A DNA stretch of 44,752 nt from JAPXLN01 sp033809515 (lineage in GTDB: Bacteria; Bacillota; Sulfobacillia; Fermentithermobacillales; Fermentithermobacillaceae). Below the pieces are notes generated by a model. It made no database searches, was not told the origin of the DNA, and was given only the letters and a program-made list of their open reading frames with translations. The position numbers were made by a program, and so were the translations under genes. The stretch is taken from the NCBI GenBank assembly GCA_033809515.1, contig JAPXLN010000014.1, forward strand, positions 1 through 44,752. Direction: 5' to 3'. Positions 1-7,255 of this stretch are shown here, in pieces; the stretch's first letter is position 1; every line of letters starts with the position of its first letter.

Positions 1-16
1 GAGGGAGGCTTGTCCA

Positions 17-1231
17 ATGATAGATCAAGGAGACAGATTAGCCAAGGAGTTAGCTAAGGAGTGCAAGACTGTTCAGGACGTTCAGGACGCACTCAAGAAG
101 CTGTTCAAAAGGACTTTGGAGGAGGTTTTAGAGGCCGAGATCACTGGTCACCTAGGTTACGAAAAGCACAGTAACGCTGGGGACAATTCGGGCAACAGCC
201 GGAATGGGTACACTACGAAAGACCTCAAGACCCGCCTGGGCCCGGTGGAAATAGCAGTACCGCGTGACCGCAACAGCAAGTTTGAACCGGTAATAGTGAA
301 GAAGTATGAGAGGAATGCCAGCGAGTTGGAGGACCAGATTGTCGCGATGTACGCCAAAGGGATGTCTACCAGAGACATCGAGGACCACCTTCGCGACATC
401 TACGGAATCGACGTGTCCTCGGGCCTGGTAAGCAGAGTAACAGACAGAGTCATGCCGCTGATAACAGAATGGCAGTCGCGTCCGCTAGACGCAATCTATG
501 TAGTCGTGTTCATGGACGCCATCCACTTCAGGGTCCGAAAAGAAAACAAGATAGTGAGCAAGGCAGCCTACACAGTGCTCGGTGTCAACACGCAAGGGAT
601 AAAAGACGTGCTAGGGATATGGATCGGAGAAGTAGAGTCTGCTGGTTTCTGGCTTGGTGTTTGTAATGATCTTAAGGCCCGGGGCGTAGAAGATATCCTA
701 ATCGCATGCAAAGATGGCTTAGCAGGCTTCTCAGAGGCCATAGAAGCGGTGTTTCCCAAGACCGAAATACAACTGTGCGTCATTCATCAGATAAGGAACA
801 CTTTGATGTATGTTGCGTACCGGGATCGAAAACCGCTGATGGATGACCTCAAACAAGTGTACCAGGCTTTGACCCTGGAAGAGGCCGAGCTGGCCTTTTC
901 CGCCTTCAAAGAGAAATGGGGGAAGAAGTATCCCACGGTGATCAAGTCCTGGGATAAGAACTGGCTTGAACTGACTACGTACTTCGCCTATTCACCGGAC
1001 GTCCGCCGGCTAATCTACACTACGAACACCGTTGAAGGCTATCACCGCCAGCTTCGCAAAGTCACCAAAGCCAAGACATCGTACCCCAGCGATGAATCCC
1101 TTAGCAAGATCATCTATCTTGCAACGATGGACATAACCAGAAAATGGACTACGCCCATACAGGACTGGGCAAGGTATCTATCGCAATTTGTTATCCGGTT
1201 TGAAGACCGTTTGGGGGTGATCAAGTCATGA
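17..1231 (+). CDS. IS256 (mutator) family transposase
   Basis: The 404-residue protein is the normal size for IS256-family transposases, which move the element by a copy-out, circle-intermediate route using a DDE catalytic triad. The triad is visible as D167 (in FMDAIHF), D233 (in CKDGLAGF) and E340 (in TTNTVEGYHRQLRK), with the family's C-x2-H helical insertion (CVIHQIRN) between the second D and the E. A GAGGGAGG ribosome site lies just upstream of the ATG. The reading frame is uninterrupted, so the enzyme is probably functional. It is unrelated to its neighbours. Confidence 0.95.
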   Translation: MIDQGDRLAKELAKECKTVQDVQDALKKLFKRTLEEVLEAEITGHLGYEKHSNAGDNSGNSRNGYTTKDLKTRLGPVEIAVPRDRNSKFEPVIVKKYERNASELEDQIVAMYAKGMSTRDIEDHLRDIYGIDVSSGLVSRVTDRVMPLITEWQSRPLDAIYVVVFMDAIHFRVRKENKIVSKAAYTVLGVNTQGIKDVLGIWIGEVESAGFWLGVCNDLKARGVEDILIACKDGLAGFSEAIEAVFPKTEIQLCVIHQIRNTLMYVAYRDRKPLMDDLKQVYQALTLEEAELAFSAFKEKWGKKYPTVIKSWDKNWLELTTYFAYSPDVRRLIYTTNTVEGYHRQLRKVTKAKTSYPSDESLSKIIYLATMDITRKWTTPIQDWARYLSQFVIRFEDRLGVIKS

Positions 1232-1254
1232 TCCTGCCCCAACCCCAAAAGCTC

Positions 1255-1281
1255 ACTTACACAGAAAATTTCACGCTCTCG
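1255..1281 (-). repeat. Right terminal inverted repeat of the IS256-family element
   Basis: Read from outside inwards on the minus strand, this segment begins with GAGAGCGTGAAATTTTCTGT, which fits the outer ends of IS256-family elements. It starts 24 bp beyond the transposase stop codon. The matching left repeat is outside the window. Just beyond it, at 1282-1375, several short near-copies of ACCAGRTC occur, but I cannot assign them a function. Confidence 0.7.
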
Positions 1282-1413
1282 TTTTGGAACCAGATCCTGG
1301 CCGAGAGTGGTCGATTTTGTACCAGGTCGGGCCGAAACCTGGCGGGTTCTAGGACCAGGTCCAGATCCAGTTCTCGGCCTAATGATGGAACAGATCCGGT
1401 AAGCCAAGCAAGA

Positions 1414-3459
1414 CTAGCCGGCCCGCCCGCCGCCTCCGCCGCCACCCCCGCCTCCGCCCACCGAGAACCCACCGCCACGGCCTGCACCGGAGCTCGGTCT
1501 GTAGTTCACGGCCGCACTTACCGAACTGTGAAGCGCTTCCGTCATGCTGCTGACCAGGTCCACTGCCGACGCGCCTGCACCCACGCCATGCATGCCCCGC
1601 ATCCACGCCCAGTAGTGCAAACCCGGGCCTGGCTGGGTTATCTCCGGATAGACGATCTTCAGCTGGTTGATCACCTGTTTGGCTACGCCCAGGGCCACAG
1701 CGTAGACCAGGTAATGCTCCCAGATTATAAGGCTTGGAACATCAGCCCGGTCTAGGGAGGAAAAATGCAGAAGAAATCGCCGAAATGCCTGCCACATGGC
1801 CAGATGCGTGCTTCCCATGGGGCTGCGGCGCCTCAGAAAAGCGCCTGCTATGAGGAGTATTACTCCGCCCAGTGACGCCAGAAAACCGATAGGATTGCCG
1901 GTAAATACAGCCAGTGCGCTTGTGCCAATGAAAACGAAGATTCCTGCAATGCATTCCCAGACCCGGATCTTCTCTGTTTCATGATCGAAGAACCGGTACG
2001 ATGTGTCTGAAGCACGCACCTGTGCCCGGAAATCTTCCATAAAGGACTGCATTGAGCGGGGGTCCGATTTGGCGTGAGCCTGGAGTTGCTGAAATGGCAG
2101 GGCACGGCCATCCCGGGAAACGGTCCTGAACAGGAAGTCTATGACGAGTTTCTCGTGTTTGCGAAGTCGAGAGAATTCGGACTCGGCCGCGTCAGCTCTT
2201 GACAAATCGGATTGGGAATCGCTCCGCGGCGAAGACTTGAGAAGCTTCAGCGCATAGTCAGTAGTTGTCTTGGACCCAAAGACAGACCCAAAGAGCCCGC
2301 CAAGGCCCTTTTCCTCCCTGGAAGTGACCTCAATCTCCAGAAACCCCCTTCTGGCCAGGTCCAGTATAGTGGCAGAAGCTTCGTTGGCGCCTACTGTACC
2401 AAAATTCCAAAGACATCCCAGCTCTGCAGGGCTGTAGTCTCCCGGAAGCTCCCGGTAGTAGTCTCCGTCAAAACTGGGCTTGTGCTCTTTACCCCACCGA
2501 AGCTGGAGGACAATGGCCGCAGCCACACAGGCAACAAGCAGCAGGGGAGCCAGGCTGACCACGATCAGGTTTCTCAGTCTTGCCTGGTTGGCCCGTGAAG
2601 CTAGCGCCTCTTCCTGGGCAAGGATCATGTCCAGCGCGTTCCAGTCAGTGGTTCTGGCGGCCATAGGGACAAGTTCCCTGGGAAATGTCACGCGGCCCTC
2701 CAAAAAGGTTCGAGCAGGCAGGCGGGGGACCGTCCACATAATCTTCTCCGGGGAGACTATCTTGACCTCGCCGGAGAGAGGTCCGTGCCCCCAGGCTCTG
2801 ACATCGCCAGAAGACGCTCCCGGGAATTCGCCGGATGTCGTTCCCGGCGGTTCTCCCGATGGAAGATGCAGTTCCACAACGACATTCCTCGAGGGCACTT
2901 CCCACTCGTCCCCCACGAACTTCCAGTAGAGCTCGGCGACATCGAGGTGAGCCGTGACCGCGCCGTTTACCCTGTATGAGAGGTCAAAAGTGCGCTTCTG
3001 GTCAGCCGCATTGAAGCGCCAGGTGACCTCGATCTTGTCGCCTAGCTGCCGGTAGCTGTAAGTGCCTTCCCCGGATCCTCCCCGGGCATATTCCCTGCCG
3101 CTTTCCGAGACTCTGATGTCTGTGATCCCATAAGACCCGGACAGAGAAAGGTCCTGGATGATCCATGAAAAGCTTCCGGAGAAGTCGAAGGTTCGCGTCT
3201 CAGTAACGTCCATGGACCCATCGGAATTAACGGTGGCCACTGTGGAAAGATTGGAGACGTTGTACGACTTAGCCAGGGCAGTACCGGGAAAGGTCAATGT
3301 GGCCATGAAAGTGGCCAGGATGGTGACCAGGATTGCGATCATTAACGCAGAAGAGCGGCAAGCAAGGCTCCGGGAGAGCTCCTTGCCGTCAGGAAACGAC
3401 GAGCGTTGGCCCGCACGACGCACCGCATGACGTATCGCAGAACGCGCCGCAGGACGCAT
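1414..3459 (-). CDS. DUF2207 family membrane protein with Gly-rich tail
   Basis: The 681-residue protein has the DUF2207 (YciQ-like) layout. There is a hydrophobic signal or anchor at about residues 40-62, and an extracytoplasmic beta-rich domain at about 65-285 starting with KSYNVSNLSTVATVNSDGSM. A membrane helix follows near 297-322, then a cytoplasmic region, another hydrophobic pair near 505-540, and a poly-glycine C-terminus. The ATG overlaps the stop of the upstream lemA gene (TGATG), so translation is probably coupled; a start at Met40 is an alternative. LemA and DUF2207 proteins are often paired, but their biochemical role is not established; an envelope function is inferred. An 8-residue duplicated stretch (EPPGTTSG, EFPGASSG) lies at 2805-2852. 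Confidence 0.85.
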   Translation of the reverse strand: MRPAARSAIRHAVRRAGQRSSFPDGKELSRSLACRSSALMIAILVTILATFMATLTFPGTALAKSYNVSNLSTVATVNSDGSMDVTETRTFDFSGSFSWIIQDLSLSGSYGITDIRVSESGREYARGGSGEGTYSYRQLGDKIEVTWRFNAADQKRTFDLSYRVNGAVTAHLDVAELYWKFVGDEWEVPSRNVVVELHLPSGEPPGTTSGEFPGASSGDVRAWGHGPLSGEVKIVSPEKIMWTVPRLPARTFLEGRVTFPRELVPMAARTTDWNALDMILAQEEALASRANQARLRNLIVVSLAPLLLVACVAAAIVLQLRWGKEHKPSFDGDYYRELPGDYSPAELGCLWNFGTVGANEASATILDLARRGFLEIEVTSREEKGLGGLFGSVFGSKTTTDYALKLLKSSPRSDSQSDLSRADAAESEFSRLRKHEKLVIDFLFRTVSRDGRALPFQQLQAHAKSDPRSMQSFMEDFRAQVRASDTSYRFFDHETEKIRVWECIAGIFVFIGTSALAVFTGNPIGFLASLGGVILLIAGAFLRRRSPMGSTHLAMWQAFRRFLLHFSSLDRADVPSLIIWEHYLVYAVALGVAKQVINQLKIVYPEITQPGPGLHYWAWMRGMHGVGAGASAVDLVSSMTEALHSSVSAAVNYRPSSGAGRGGGFSVGGGGGGGGGGGRAG
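2805..2852 (-). repeat. 24-bp duplication in the DUF2207 gene
   Basis: Two adjoining 24-bp units starting at 2805 and 2829 agree at 17 of 24 positions and encode EPPGTTSG and EFPGASSG in the extracytoplasmic domain. Confidence 0.6.
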
Positions 3460-4001
3460 CAGAACTTCACCTGCACCGGCCCGCGCGACTCAGGTTCGGC
3501 CTCAAAGTAACTCATGGGCCCAAAGCCGAACAACCCAGCCAGGACGTTGGCAGGAAACTTCTGTATAGCTGTCATGTACTTCATAACCGTATCGTTGTAG
3601 AACTGCCTTGAAAACGCGATTTTGCTTTCAGTGCTTGAAAGCTCCAGCTGGAGCTCCTTGAAATTCTCATTGGCCTTCAGCTGGGGGTAGTTCTCCGCCA
3701 CAGCAAGCAGTCCGCGGATAGCGCCTCCCAGCAGGGTCTGAGCCTTGATCTCTTCATCCACTGTCTGAGCCGATGAGACCCGGGTTCTGGCCTCGGTTAC
3801 GCGCTGAAAGACCTCGCTCTCATGAGAAGCGTATCCTTTTACAGTTTCCACCAGGTTGGGGATTAGGTCAAACCTGCGCTTGAGTTGGACGTCAATCTGG
3901 GACCACGCATTTTGGACCCTCTGCCTCAGGTTCACAAGGTTGTTGTACAGGGCTATAGCGTACAGGGCCACAATTCCGACCGCAATCAGAAACCATTGCA
4001 T
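3459..4001 (-). CDS. lemA: LemA family protein (copy 1)
   Basis: This is a 180-residue LemA protein: one N-terminal membrane helix (residues 1-20) followed by a helical cytoplasmic domain with the family signatures NAWSQIDVQLKRRFDLIPNL and VKGYASHE, and PANVLAGLFGF near the end. I chose the ATG at 4001 because GGAGG lies 8-9 bases upstream; the longer frame from 4040 has no ribosome site. It is the first gene of a two-gene unit with DUF2207. A second LemA occurs at 41010. LemA proteins are widespread and only loosely tied to envelope or stress functions, so no specific role is claimed. Confidence 0.92.
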   Translation of the reverse strand: MQWFLIAVGIVALYAIALYNNLVNLRQRVQNAWSQIDVQLKRRFDLIPNLVETVKGYASHESEVFQRVTEARTRVSSAQTVDEEIKAQTLLGGAIRGLLAVAENYPQLKANENFKELQLELSSTESKIAFSRQFYNDTVMKYMTAIQKFPANVLAGLFGFGPMSYFEAEPESRGPVQVKF

Positions 4002-4439
4002 CTCAATCGCCTCCACTAAGTCTATGCTGAACCCACTCATTCCTAGTTAAGCCCGCGTCAAGATCATATACGAATTCTCCGGGCATATATCTGAGTCTTG
4101 CGGAGCTTTACGAACTGGCAGGGTTGTCTTGCGCGGTAGAGAATATGCTCCGGGCCTTTGCGCCCAACCCTGAGCCCGGGGCCGGCGCTAACCTTCTTCC
4201 CGCAATTCGGAGTATTCACCGGCCTATGGTGAAGAGAAAGCACATTATCACATAGATCCAGGATTGCCCCTGTAGGGGCGACCCAGCAGGGGCCTATCGA
4301 GCGTGGCCTACCTGCGTGTTCTCACCGAATACCCGAGATAATAGACGGCCACCATGAGGACAAAAGCGAAAACGAGGGTCATCCCAAAAGAACGCGTGGT
4401 CACAAAGAACAACAGGAGGTCTTCTGCTCTGGCTGAAGA
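4002..4439. other. Intergenic region upstream of lemA, with one possible tiny membrane ORF
   Basis: About 440 bp separates the Fpg-like gene from lemA. It must hold the lemA promoter, but no convincing -35/-10 pair stands out. The part next to the Fpg-like gene contains a short hydrophobic reading frame, listed separately. The rest holds no recognised gene, RNA or mobile element. Confidence 0.5.
4308..4403 (-). CDS. Possible small single-helix membrane protein
   Basis: A 31-codon frame starts at GTG 4403 (or 24 codons from ATG 4382). It encodes one hydrophobic helix (MTLVFAFVLMVAVYYLGYS) ending in the basic tail VRTRR, the pattern of a small membrane protein with its C-terminus inside. It is in the same frame as the Fpg-like gene, directly after that gene's stop. 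No ribosome site is evident, so it could be chance or a remnant. Confidence 0.25.
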   Translation of the reverse strand: MTTRSFGMTLVFAFVLMVAVYYLGYSVRTRR

Positions 4440-5357
4440 CTACTGTTTCTGACATTCAGGGCAGTAGTATATGCTCCCGCCGAGGTAAGCGTCCTTTCTT
4501 ATCGTCTGACCGCATTCAGCGCAGGGTTTGCCCACAGTGAGCTTGCTCAGTTTGGTTGGGTATCCGCCGGGATTGCCAAACAGGTCTCGTTCTGTGTCTC
4601 TTCCGCCTTGTGAGGCCATTTGCTGCAGGGTGAGCCTTATGGAATGATAGAGGGCACTCCAATCTTCTTCTTCAAACGTGCCTGCCTTCCTTCTTGGGTG
4701 AATCCCGGCGCCAAACAGGATGTCCTGCAAGACGCCGTTGCCCAATCCCGGTATCCTCTGTCCGGTGGCCAGAAGAGCTTTGGCGCTCAACTTTTCAACT
4801 CCTGTTGGAGGCCCAACTGTCTTTGACGTATGGAGGCCGGGCTTTTTAGGGAGGCCCGGTTCTGTGCGGAGTCCGGGCCCTACGGTAATGCTATCAAAGT
4901 AGGCCCTGGTGAACCCCTGGGAAAGGGGAGAAGGCTTCTCCTTTGCAAGCGCGTAGTACTGGTTCTCCCAGGCTTGCCCATTGCCGGCATCTCCCTGTGC
5001 AAAGGCCCATAGACCGCCGTACATCTGAACTGACGCAGTCAGGGCAGAAGAGTCATGGAACTCAATCTCAAGCTGGTGTTTCTGAGGACGCTTTTGGCCT
5101 GACAGGTGAAAGCGAAGCGCCACCCCTTCAGCAAACAATAGGACAGCATCCTCCGCCCTAATCTCCACAAAGCCTCCCAACGGGATTGCTTCTGAGATCA
5201 CTCTTCCGGCAAGAAGAGCTCCGTAATCTTGCGGGTCTCCGTGATACCAGGCAAACTTGTGAGGAGACTTGGCCGCTGTGACACGCCTGATCTGCTTTCC
5301 GGCGATTGCTTCGTTGATCTGTTTGGTCAGGACAACCGCCTCGGGGATCTCTATCAT
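4440..5357 (-). CDS. Fpg/Nei-like protein lacking the usual catalytic residues
   Basis: The 305-residue protein has the Fpg/Nei DNA glycosylase fold: an N-terminal beta domain, a helix-two-turn-helix core (GLGNGVLQDILFGAGIHPR) and a C-terminal four-cysteine zinc finger (CAEC ... CPEC). Active Fpg/Nei enzymes use an N-terminal proline after Met removal; here the start is MIEIPEA, with Ile in that place and Glu3 kept. The beta-hairpin lysine of Fpg (RRGKFL) aligns with G62 in PLGGFVEI. It probably belongs to a paralogous group with altered chemistry or only damage-binding activity. A GGAGGG site precedes the ATG. An 18-bp repeat inserts PGLRTE/PGLPKK/PGLHTS before the helix-two-turn-helix core. 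Confidence 0.85.
   Translation of the reverse strand: MIEIPEAVVLTKQINEAIAGKQIRRVTAAKSPHKFAWYHGDPQDYGALLAGRVISEAIPLGGFVEIRAEDAVLLFAEGVALRFHLSGQKRPQKHQLEIEFHDSSALTASVQMYGGLWAFAQGDAGNGQAWENQYYALAKEKPSPLSQGFTRAYFDSITVGPGLRTEPGLPKKPGLHTSKTVGPPTGVEKLSAKALLATGQRIPGLGNGVLQDILFGAGIHPRRKAGTFEEEDWSALYHSIRLTLQQMASQGGRDTERDLFGNPGGYPTKLSKLTVGKPCAECGQTIRKDAYLGGSIYYCPECQKQ
4824..4877 (-). repeat. 18-bp tandem repeat, three units, inside the Fpg-like gene
   Basis: Three adjoining 18-bp units (plus-strand starts 4824, 4842, 4860) match each other at about 11-12 of 18 positions. They encode three six-residue units beginning PGL. They lie in the linker before the helix-two-turn-helix core and keep the reading frame. 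Confidence 0.75.
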
Positions 5358-5390
5358 GTTATCCCTCCGTTGCTTTCTTTCGGGAGTTAA

Positions 5391-5438
5391 TCCGCCAAGA
5401 GATACTTGCTAAGAAATACCCGCTAGGAGATATCCGCC
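5391..5438. repeat. 14-bp tandem repeat across the nitroreductase stop codon
   Basis: Units TCCGCCAAGAGATA, CTTGCTAAGAAATA and CCCGCTAGGAGATA follow one another directly, then a partial fourth (TCCGCC). Pairs agree at 10-11 of 14 positions. The array includes the last codons and stop of the nitroreductase gene and runs toward the Fpg-like gene. A unit that is not a multiple of three is tolerated here because nearly all of it is non-coding. Confidence 0.75.
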
Positions 5439-6184
5439 GTTATGACGTACTCATACCCTTTGGGAGGTTTAGAGGCATCGTTGTCAACGGTGAAACGTAC
5501 TGATTTCCCAAGGTGTTCTGCGCTAAGAGCAAGATGGCACAGTGCAATACCGAGGTCTATCTGGTTCAGCTTGTTGAAGAACGGGGCCATAACGGGGCTG
5601 AGTCTTGTTCTTGCCGCGTGCACCTGAGACCTGGTACCGTAGAAGTACCAGGGTTGCCTGTTCATTGCCGAGGGAGCCAGACGGACGGGTTCCAGAAGAT
5701 CCTCAGCACCGGCTATGGACGTGATTGCATAGAGGGGTTTTCTTCTGAACTGCCAAATCCCTGTGCGATGCAAAGACCCAGCCGGCTCTCCGAAACCAAG
5801 CATGATGACAAACTCCGTACCGTCAGGGGATTTGAGGGGCTCATGGGGTTTCGCCACGCCAAGCCAGCAGCTTCCCAGGCCCCGGGCCGAAAGGTAAAGG
5901 GCAATCTGCTGGCCTACGAATCCTGCGTTGCAGAGGTAGCAGTCCCTAACCTCCGATGAAATCGTTATGTAGTAGGGAATATCTGACGGAAAAAGGTCCC
6001 AGACCTGACCATGTTCTTGGAAGGCGAACTTAACCCTAATACCAGCCATCAGAGGCTGCAACTGCCCAAGGTAGTCCTCGATTTCCCCTAGAACCTCGGG
6101 GCTCAAAAGTTCCATATGGTACTTCCGGACGGACCTTCTCCGGAAAATCGCTTGATACAAGGTTTCTGAAGCCGTTATGTTCAT
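5423..6184 (-). CDS. Nitroreductase family protein (TM1586-like)
   Basis: The 253-residue protein resembles the TM1586-type putative nitroreductases, FMN-dependent oxidoreductases made of two related halves. The N-terminal signature IFRRRSVRKYHMELL is the usual FMN-binding start, and ARGLGSCWLGVAKP and VIMLGFGEPAG fit the family core. The second half carries LAPSAMNRQPWYFY, matching the conserved substrate and FMN region. I chose ATG 6184, which has a GAGGTG site just upstream, over the longer frame from 6316. Its physiological substrate cannot be read from the sequence. The Fpg-like gene follows after 65 bp on the same strand. Confidence 0.85.
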   Translation of the reverse strand: MNITASETLYQAIFRRRSVRKYHMELLSPEVLGEIEDYLGQLQPLMAGIRVKFAFQEHGQVWDLFPSDIPYYITISSEVRDCYLCNAGFVGQQIALYLSARGLGSCWLGVAKPHEPLKSPDGTEFVIMLGFGEPAGSLHRTGIWQFRRKPLYAITSIAGAEDLLEPVRLAPSAMNRQPWYFYGTRSQVHAARTRLSPVMAPFFNKLNQIDLGIALCHLALSAEHLGKSVRFTVDNDASKPPKGYEYVITADIS

Positions 6185-6530
6185 AGTTCGCACCTCAGTA
6201 TGGCCGAGTTTTCCGTGTTCACAGCTCAGTGCGCTTGCCCGGCTATATGGTGTTGACCCTGCAACAGCACATAACGACATATTCAGTCTTTGATCTGTGA
6301 TTCCCTGCAAGCACACGTCTTATGTGAACCTGCATAGATTGTGACAGAAAGAATGCATGCAGACGCAAGTGCGTTGGTGTCCAGAGGGTCGACATGTCTC
6401 TTTGAGGTGTACCTGGCAGATACCTGTAAGGCAGGAGACGGATCTAGCCGCGGACTGCGAAGACTGCGAAGACTGCGAAGACCACATAGGCTGCGAAGAC
6501 GGGAGCAAAAACTGAGAGGAGCTGGGCGAG
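6185..6530. other. Divergent intergenic region with a short repeat array
   Basis: This 346-bp stretch separates the divergent nitroreductase gene and the 6531 gene and must carry both promoters. A spacing of AC-N16-CATAGATTG at 6315-6341 resembles a sigma-K promoter, but the match is loose and lies about 190 bp from the ATG. The 9-bp repeats at 6455-6499 are listed separately. Open frames across it are arginine- or serine-rich and look like composition artefacts. Confidence 0.4.
6455..6499. repeat. 9-bp tandem repeat upstream of the 6531 gene
   Basis: The unit CTGCGAAGA occurs at 6455, 6464 and 6473 in perfect tandem, is replaced by CCACATAGG at 6482, and returns exactly at 6491. The array ends about 30 bp before the start codon of the next gene, inside its probable 5' leader. 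Confidence 0.9.
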
Positions 6531-7178
6531 ATGAGTTCAGATGTGGGCAGGGTGATTGAGGCGGTGCTGGAGGAAATGGGGGTCAATGATGACAGGGTCA
6601 TGGAGCTCATCAACGAGCTGATCGGTATTCGATTGCCGTCAGGATGCTGCGTAGAAGACGCATTCCTCCTGATTCTGGTGAAGTTAAAGGTTATTCTGTG
6701 CCTGCTGAAGAACGAGGAATTCGGCCTGGAAGAGATTAAGAGAGAGATCCAGGATATTGAGGATAAACTGGACAGCGGTCAGACTCCAAGGGCAGGCGCC
6801 ATAACCACCGGTCCTTTCTTTGTCCGAACGGGCTCCAACAATGCTATCGCCGTCAGGGTTCAGAACACCGGCGCTGACCCCATCGACGTCGACGTCAGAC
6901 TCTTCAATATAGGCGCCTGTCCGCCGGCGCTTCAGGACAGCGCATCTCTGACGGATATTGGCGGTGGGTGCTGTGCGAAGAGTGCTGTCCTGCAAGCTCC
7001 GGCAGGAAGTTTTGAGGCAGTCTTCTGCCCGGATCCTGCTACAGCCTCCATCAGAGCTTTCGTCAGCCTTCACAACGGTGCCGCCGCCAACGCCCAGTTC
7101 GAGTACGTGATTAAGGCCGGGGAAATGCTTCCGTCAGCTTGTTCGCTGTGTGAGCCTCCGGTTGTCAACGGACAGTGA
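6531..7178 (+). CDS. Unrecognised cysteine-rich protein
   Basis: I do not recognise this 215-residue protein. Residues 1-85 look helical and end in a charged segment (EEIKREIQDIEDKLD); residues 95-200 are beta-strand-like with repeated V/T/N-rich strands (NAIAVRVQNTGADPIDVDVR) and may form a sandwich domain. Nine cysteines are present, including two CC pairs (SGCC, GGGCC) and a C-terminal ACSLC. There is no signal peptide. AGGAG precedes the ATG by nine bases. It is a single-gene unit. A spore-coat or exosporium role would fit its cysteine content and the loose sigma-K-like motif upstream, but this is only inference. Confidence 0.75.
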   Translation: MSSDVGRVIEAVLEEMGVNDDRVMELINELIGIRLPSGCCVEDAFLLILVKLKVILCLLKNEEFGLEEIKREIQDIEDKLDSGQTPRAGAITTGPFFVRTGSNNAIAVRVQNTGADPIDVDVRLFNIGACPPALQDSASLTDIGGGCCAKSAVLQAPAGSFEAVFCPDPATASIRAFVSLHNGAAANAQFEYVIKAGEMLPSACSLCEPPVVNGQ

Positions 7179-7255
7179 TTCAGGCAGTGACTCAGGTTGT
7201 GATTGGACACGACACAGGCGTTTGGGTGTTACAGTCCACGTTTCGGTATTGGGGT

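Larger units (their letters stand above)
1..1281 (+). mobile_element. IS256-family insertion sequence, left end outside window
   Basis: The element holds a full-length mutator-type transposase gene and ends on the right at a typical IS256-family terminal sequence: the complement of positions 1255-1281 reads GAGAGCGTGAAATTTTCTGT and continues with GTAAG. Only 16 bases precede the transposase start, so the left inverted repeat and both target duplications cannot be checked. The right end stops about 130 bp past the 3' end of the DUF2207 gene, so no recognisable gene is broken on this side. An intact transposase and a clean right end suggest a recent, possibly active copy. Confidence 0.85.

Noticed and set aside
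1228..1755. 175-codon plus-strand frame after the transposase
   Set aside because: Crosses the IS end and runs opposite the DUF2207 Gly-rich tail, which explains its Pro/Ala-rich content.
6455..6499. Considered as part of a CRISPR array
   Set aside because: The units are 9 bp in direct contact with no spacers; a tandem repeat, not CRISPR.
6320..6613. 97-codon minus-strand Ser-rich frame
   Set aside because: Its Ser-rich stretch is the translated complement of the 9-bp repeat; overlaps the start of the 6531 gene.
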